This document shows positions 14,166-16,723 of a stretch of 16,723 bases of DNA, piece after piece. Positions within the stretch are counted from its first letter, which is position 1. Each line of letters begins with the position of its first letter. Origin of the DNA: Kiritimatiellales bacterium (GTDB lineage Bacteria > Verrucomicrobiota > Kiritimatiellia > Kiritimatiellales > Pontiellaceae); NCBI GenBank assembly GCA_030630445.1, contig DAOVNC010000020.1:1-16723 (forward strand). The letters are read 5' to 3'. Position numbers and translations under genes: made by a program. Below the pieces are notes generated by a model. It was not told where the DNA came from. It searched no databases and saw only the letters and a program-made list of their open reading frames with translations.

Positions 14166-15151
14166 TGGAAGCAGTCGACCTGCATGCCGAAGTGTGGGAG
14201 GGCATCCGGAACAGTTTCGAATCCGGCCGCCTGGCGCACGCCTACGTCATTGTCGGCTCGCCGCGCGGCAACGCACTGGAGTTTGCCGAATCGTTCCTCA
14301 AGCTGCTCTACTGCGAAGGCGCGGAAAAACCCTGCAATGCATGCAGCAAATGCCGCCTCATTGAGTCGCACAAGCATGTCGATACGCTCTGGATCGAACC
14401 GCAGAGCAAGGCCCGTCAAATCAAGGCCGATGAAGTCCGCGGGCTGGTTCATCGAATGACGCAAACCTCGTTCGAAGGCGGTTGGAAGGCGGGCATCCTG
14501 GTCTCGGCCGAATGCATGAATACAACCTCGGCCAATATTCTGCTAAAAACACTCGAAGAGCCACCCCCGAAAACTATCTTGCTCCTCCTTACCGATTCCC
14601 CCCAGGCGTTGCTGCCCACCATCATCTCGCGCTGCCAGAAGATCGTCCTTTCCGAAGGTCAGGCCGGTACGACGGATGCGGCATGGAACGCTCCGTTGAT
14701 GGAGGTGCTGCACGAGCTTCCGCCAAGTAGCGGGTTGGACGCGGCGCGGTTGGCCGGTCGACTTAAAGCCATTCTCGATGCGGTGAAGGCCGAAATCGCC
14801 GATGAGGTCGAAGGGGAACTTTGGGGAGGCGACGAGGCGCTGGACGAATCCAAGCTCAAGGAGGTGCTGGAAGCCCGTACCAACGCCCGTCTCAAGGAAG
14901 TGCAGGCCGAGGTCTTTCGGGTCATGCTCGATTGGCACCGCGACCTTCTGATGCTGGTCTCCAAGGTGGGCGACGAACATCTTATTTTTTCCAATGACCG
15001 GAACGTCCTCGCCGAACAATCTACGAAACACACGCAGTCGTCCACCTTGCAGGCGATCCAGGTTGTGGAAGGCATGGCGCGTCGACTCGACCGGAATATT
15101 CCGGCCACGCAGATTTTCGACGAAGCCTTCCGGAAGCTCGTGCGCGATTAA
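14165..15151 (+). CDS. holB: DNA polymerase III delta' subunit
   Basis: Delta' is part of the clamp loader that places the beta clamp on DNA. The 328-residue protein has an AAA+ core: LAHAYVIVGSPRGNALEFA (24-42) in place of a Walker A motif, four zinc-binding cysteines at 50, 57, 60 and 63, then LIESHKHVD, NILLKTLEEPP and the IISRC arginine-finger motif near residue 157. The P-loop lacks the usual GK[ST], fitting delta', which does not hydrolyse ATP. The C-terminal part is less conserved (LEARTNARLKEVQAEVFRVMLDWHRD). Its start codon overlaps the tmk stop, so it is translated by coupling. Confidence 0.9.
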   Translation: MEAVDLHAEVWEGIRNSFESGRLAHAYVIVGSPRGNALEFAESFLKLLYCEGAEKPCNACSKCRLIESHKHVDTLWIEPQSKARQIKADEVRGLVHRMTQTSFEGGWKAGILVSAECMNTTSANILLKTLEEPPPKTILLLLTDSPQALLPTIISRCQKIVLSEGQAGTTDAAWNAPLMEVLHELPPSSGLDAARLAGRLKAILDAVKAEIADEVEGELWGGDEALDESKLKEVLEARTNARLKEVQAEVFRVMLDWHRDLLMLVSKVGDEHLIFSNDRNVLAEQSTKHTQSSTLQAIQVVEGMARRLDRNIPATQIFDEAFRKLVRD

Positions 15152-15155
15152 AGTG

Positions 15156-15210
15156 GGGCGGGCTTTCGAGCCTGCCCTTCCCCCGAATGAGCAGGCTGGA
15201 AAGCCTGCTC
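15156..15210. repeat. Paired REP-like hairpins between convergent holB and aroQ
   Basis: The first hairpin is GGGCGGGCT-TTCG-AGCCTGCCC (15156-15177), nine pairs with one G-T and a TTCG loop. The second is GAGCAGGCT-GGAA-AGCCTGCTC (15189-15210), nine perfect pairs. The reverse complement of the second resembles the first closely, so they are diverged inverted copies. There is no T-run. The element may stop transcription from both sides or be a dispersed extragenic repeat. Confidence 0.6.
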
Positions 15211-15215
15211 CACAC

Positions 15216-15662
15216 TCAGTCGGAGAGCTTTTTCACCAGCGCACGAAGCGCCAGCGTGTAGCCGAAGCCTTGGAATCCCATCAACTGGCCAATGCAGGCT
15301 GGGGCCGTCAGGCTCTTGTGCCGGATCTCCTCGCGGGCATGCGTATTGCTCAGGTGAACTTCCACTGCTGGCACGGCGTCGGCGACGGCCTTGAGTGCGT
15401 CGTACAACCCTAGGCTGGTGTGCGTGAGGGCGGCCGGGTTGATGATGATGCCATCGTATTTTCCCCGTGTTGCGCCGATCCAGGTGATCAGCTCCGCTTC
15501 GGAGTTGGACTGCAGGAATTCAATTTCAATGTCATCCGCCAACTGGGTTGCGCAGGCATTCATTTCCGTTTCAATATCGGCCAGTGTTTCGTATCCGTAG
15601 ATTTCCGGTTCGCGTGTGCCCAGCAGGTTCAGGTTCGGTCCGTTCAAAACAAGTATCTTCAT
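15216..15662 (-). CDS. aroQ: 3-dehydroquinate dehydratase, type II
   Basis: AroQ converts 3-dehydroquinate to 3-dehydroshikimate, the third step of the shikimate pathway, as a dodecamer. The 148-residue protein has LVLNGPNLNLLGTREPEIYG with the catalytic tyrosine at 22, IIINPAALTHTS (N75, H81) and EVHLSNTHARE (H103), and no features of the unrelated type I enzyme. The start is ATG 15662, five bases after GGAGG. A TTG at 15674 in the same frame overlaps that ribosome binding site and is rejected. It lies 30 bases downstream of the SRAP gene on the same strand, so the two probably share a transcript. Confidence 0.95.
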   Translation of the reverse strand: MKILVLNGPNLNLLGTREPEIYGYETLADIETEMNACATQLADDIEIEFLQSNSEAELITWIGATRGKYDGIIINPAALTHTSLGLYDALKAVADAVPAVEVHLSNTHAREEIRHKSLTAPACIGQLMGFQGFGYTLALRALVKKLSD

Positions 15663-15692
15663 AGTATCCTCCAAATCGAGTGGCAGATTAGT

Positions 15693-16310
15693 TTACCCAT
15701 CCTCGGGAAACAAGGATAAGTCGATTTGCTCATCGGCGGGCGCAAGGCAGGCGGGATCGTCGTTTGCGACTTTGTTGACACGGCGCGAGACGGGGCGGGT
15801 TGTCAGTTTCGGGGGTTCCCCAAAGGAATGAAACCCTTCGATCCAGATTCCCCATTCCTTTGAAGGCAGGATCACGGGCATGCGGTGGTGGATGCCGCGC
15901 ATGGTTGCATCGGCGGCGCGGGTGATGATGATGCAGTGGTCATTGTGCCAAAGTCCTGCGAAGGCGAAGAGCTGCCTTTGCGGGAGCTGGAAATAGTAGG
16001 GTTGGCGGTTCTTCCATTCGTAGAAACCATCGGCCGGGATCAGGCAGCGGTGGGCGGCGATCAGGGGCGCAAACATGGGACGTTCGGTCAGTGTTTCGGA
16101 ACGGGCGTTGATGACCGGGGCGGCCGATCTCGGATTCTCGAAACCCCAAACACACTCATCTGTGCGGTCGGGTGTGCAGGAGCGGACGATGGCCACCTTT
16201 TGCATGGGGGCAATATTGTGGCGGCTGTGGAAGAGCGGCGGAAGCTCAATGCCGCCCAGTGCTTCGAGTGCTTCCTTCCGGTTTTTGGTTTGTGTAAAGC
16301 GTCCGCACAT
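15693..16310 (-). CDS. SRAP-family protein (YedK/HMCES-like abasic-site shield)
   Basis: SRAP proteins form a covalent thiazolidine link with abasic sites in single-stranded DNA through their N-terminal cysteine, protecting the lesion during replication. The 205-residue protein begins MCGRF, which fixes the start because C2 must become N-terminal after methionine removal. Other active-site residues are visible: N68 in NARSET, E98 in GFYEW and H142 in HHRMP. The tail is rich in acidic residues (EQIDLSLFPEDG). There is no clear ribosome binding site before the ATG. The gene heads a two-gene minus-strand unit with aroQ and is divergent from the hydrolase-family gene at 16442. Confidence 0.93.
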   Translation of the reverse strand: MCGRFTQTKNRKEALEALGGIELPPLFHSRHNIAPMQKVAIVRSCTPDRTDECVWGFENPRSAAPVINARSETLTERPMFAPLIAAHRCLIPADGFYEWKNRQPYYFQLPQRQLFAFAGLWHNDHCIIITRAADATMRGIHHRMPVILPSKEWGIWIEGFHSFGEPPKLTTRPVSRRVNKVANDDPACLAPADEQIDLSLFPEDG

Positions 16311-16360
16311 GGATGAACGATGAACCGTTGGAGGATGGGAATCAACGTCAATTGCAGAGT

Positions 16361-16395
16361 TTACGAAATACGTAATACGTAATACGTATTGCGTA
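16361..16395. repeat. Five 7-bp tandem repeats (ATACGTA) between divergent genes
   Basis: The units read TTACGAA, ATACGTA, ATACGTA, ATACGTA and TTGCGTA without gaps. Bases 16375-16396 also form an imperfect 22-bp palindrome centred on AATACGTATT. The element lies 50 bases before the SRAP start and 46 before the hydrolase-family start. It could be an operator or simply an unstable short tandem repeat. Confidence 0.6.
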
Positions 16396-16416
16396 TCTCA
16401 CCAATCGCGCTACTCT
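16389..16416 (+). promoter_or_regulatory. Weak putative promoter of the FAH-family gene
   Basis: TTGCGT (16389-16394), a 16-base spacer and TACTCT (16411-16416) form a poor sigma-70 match. The -35 overlaps the last 7-bp repeat, so binding of a protein to the repeats could affect it. The downstream ribosome binding site is TTTTGGAGG (16428-16436). Confidence 0.2.
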
Positions 16417-16441
16417 ATCGCGCATCGTTTTGGAGGATAGG

Positions 16442-16723
16442 ATGAAACTGGTTCGGTTTGGTGAAAAGGGAAAAGAGCGTCCGGGGGTGTGGATGGGCGA
16501 TGGGCGGATACTGGATGTGCGCGCGGTGGCATTTCATATCGAGGACTACAACGAGCATTTCTTTGCGAACCATGGGCTGGAGCAGCTCAATCTTTTGCTG
16601 AAGGATCCCGGCGCGAAGTTTATCGATGCCGAGGGCCTTCGGCTGGGTGCACCGGTGGCGCGGCCTTCGAAGATCATTTGCGTAGGGGCGAACTATGCCG
16701 ACCATGCCAAGGAGTTTGGCCAC
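16442..16723 (+). CDS. Fumarylacetoacetate hydrolase family protein, N-terminal part
   Basis: The ATG at 16442 is five bases after GGAGG and opens a frame that runs off the window (94 codons visible). MKLVRFGEKGKERPGVW followed by GDGRILDVRAV is the small N-terminal domain of FAH-family hydrolases/lyases such as ureidoglycolate lyase and 2,4-diketo-3-deoxy-L-fuconate hydrolase. RPSKIICVGANYADHAKE (about 75-92) begins the catalytic domain, with the conserved NYxDHxxE motif. The metal-binding ExE region lies beyond the window, so the substrate cannot be told. A sugar-acid pathway such as fuconate breakdown is possible for this type of organism, but that is a guess. Confidence 0.88.
   Translation, partial: MKLVRFGEKGKERPGVWMGDGRILDVRAVAFHIEDYNEHFFANHGLEQLNLLLKDPGAKFIDAEGLRLGAPVARPSKIICVGANYADHAKEFGH

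Noticed and set aside
16361..16395. CRISPR-like array
   Set aside because: The units are only 7 bp, contiguous and without spacers, and there are no cas genes in the window.

Overview
The window is bacterial chromosome from a Gram-negative organism: it encodes outer-membrane lipoproteins, an outer-membrane beta-barrel, signal peptides and a Wza/Wzc-type polysaccharide export system. RNase HIII, ThyX, a DRE-TIM aldolase, secreted Ala-rich proteins next to exopolysaccharide genes and an RFYxA-type C-terminal protein tail together suggest the PVC superphylum, most likely Kiritimatiellota (Pontiella-like). This is an impression from protein character, with no search behind it.

Left end (1-2025): a rearranged insertion-sequence zone. 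The 3' part of an IS1634-like transposase gene runs to 471, and the right inverted repeat of its element ends at 515. A 5'-truncated gene begins directly at that boundary, followed by an intact lipoprotein gene (959-1570) and the last 24 codons of an otherwise missing protein (1591-1665). At 1674 the left inverted repeat of a second copy of the same element begins; only its first 45 transposase codons survive.

Housekeeping block 1 (2026-5139): thyX (-), a DRE-TIM aldolase (+) and rnhC (-), with a terminator between the last two.

Exopolysaccharide block (5233-10986, all +): three small secreted proteins of unknown function, an outer-membrane beta-barrel, a fused chain-length regulator/BY-tyrosine kinase with a tyrosine-rich tail, and a short Wza-like SLBB lipoprotein. 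A strong hairpin terminator lies 17 nt before the kinase start codon, dividing the block into a secreted/barrel part and a kinase/exporter part. The Wza-like protein has no second SLBB domain and no C-terminal helix, so the barrel is the natural candidate for the outer-membrane outlet. No glycosyltransferase, flippase or polymerase is present, so the polysaccharide must be built by genes elsewhere. This block is the best candidate for an undescribed system.

Housekeeping block 2 (11017-15151, +): nadD-rsfS-cysS closely spaced, then tmk-holB overlapping by one base. A pair of related hairpins separates holB from the convergent aroQ. SRAP-aroQ form a minus-strand pair, and a divergent fumarylacetoacetate-hydrolase-family gene starts at 16442 and runs off the window. 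A 7-bp tandem repeat lies between the divergent genes.
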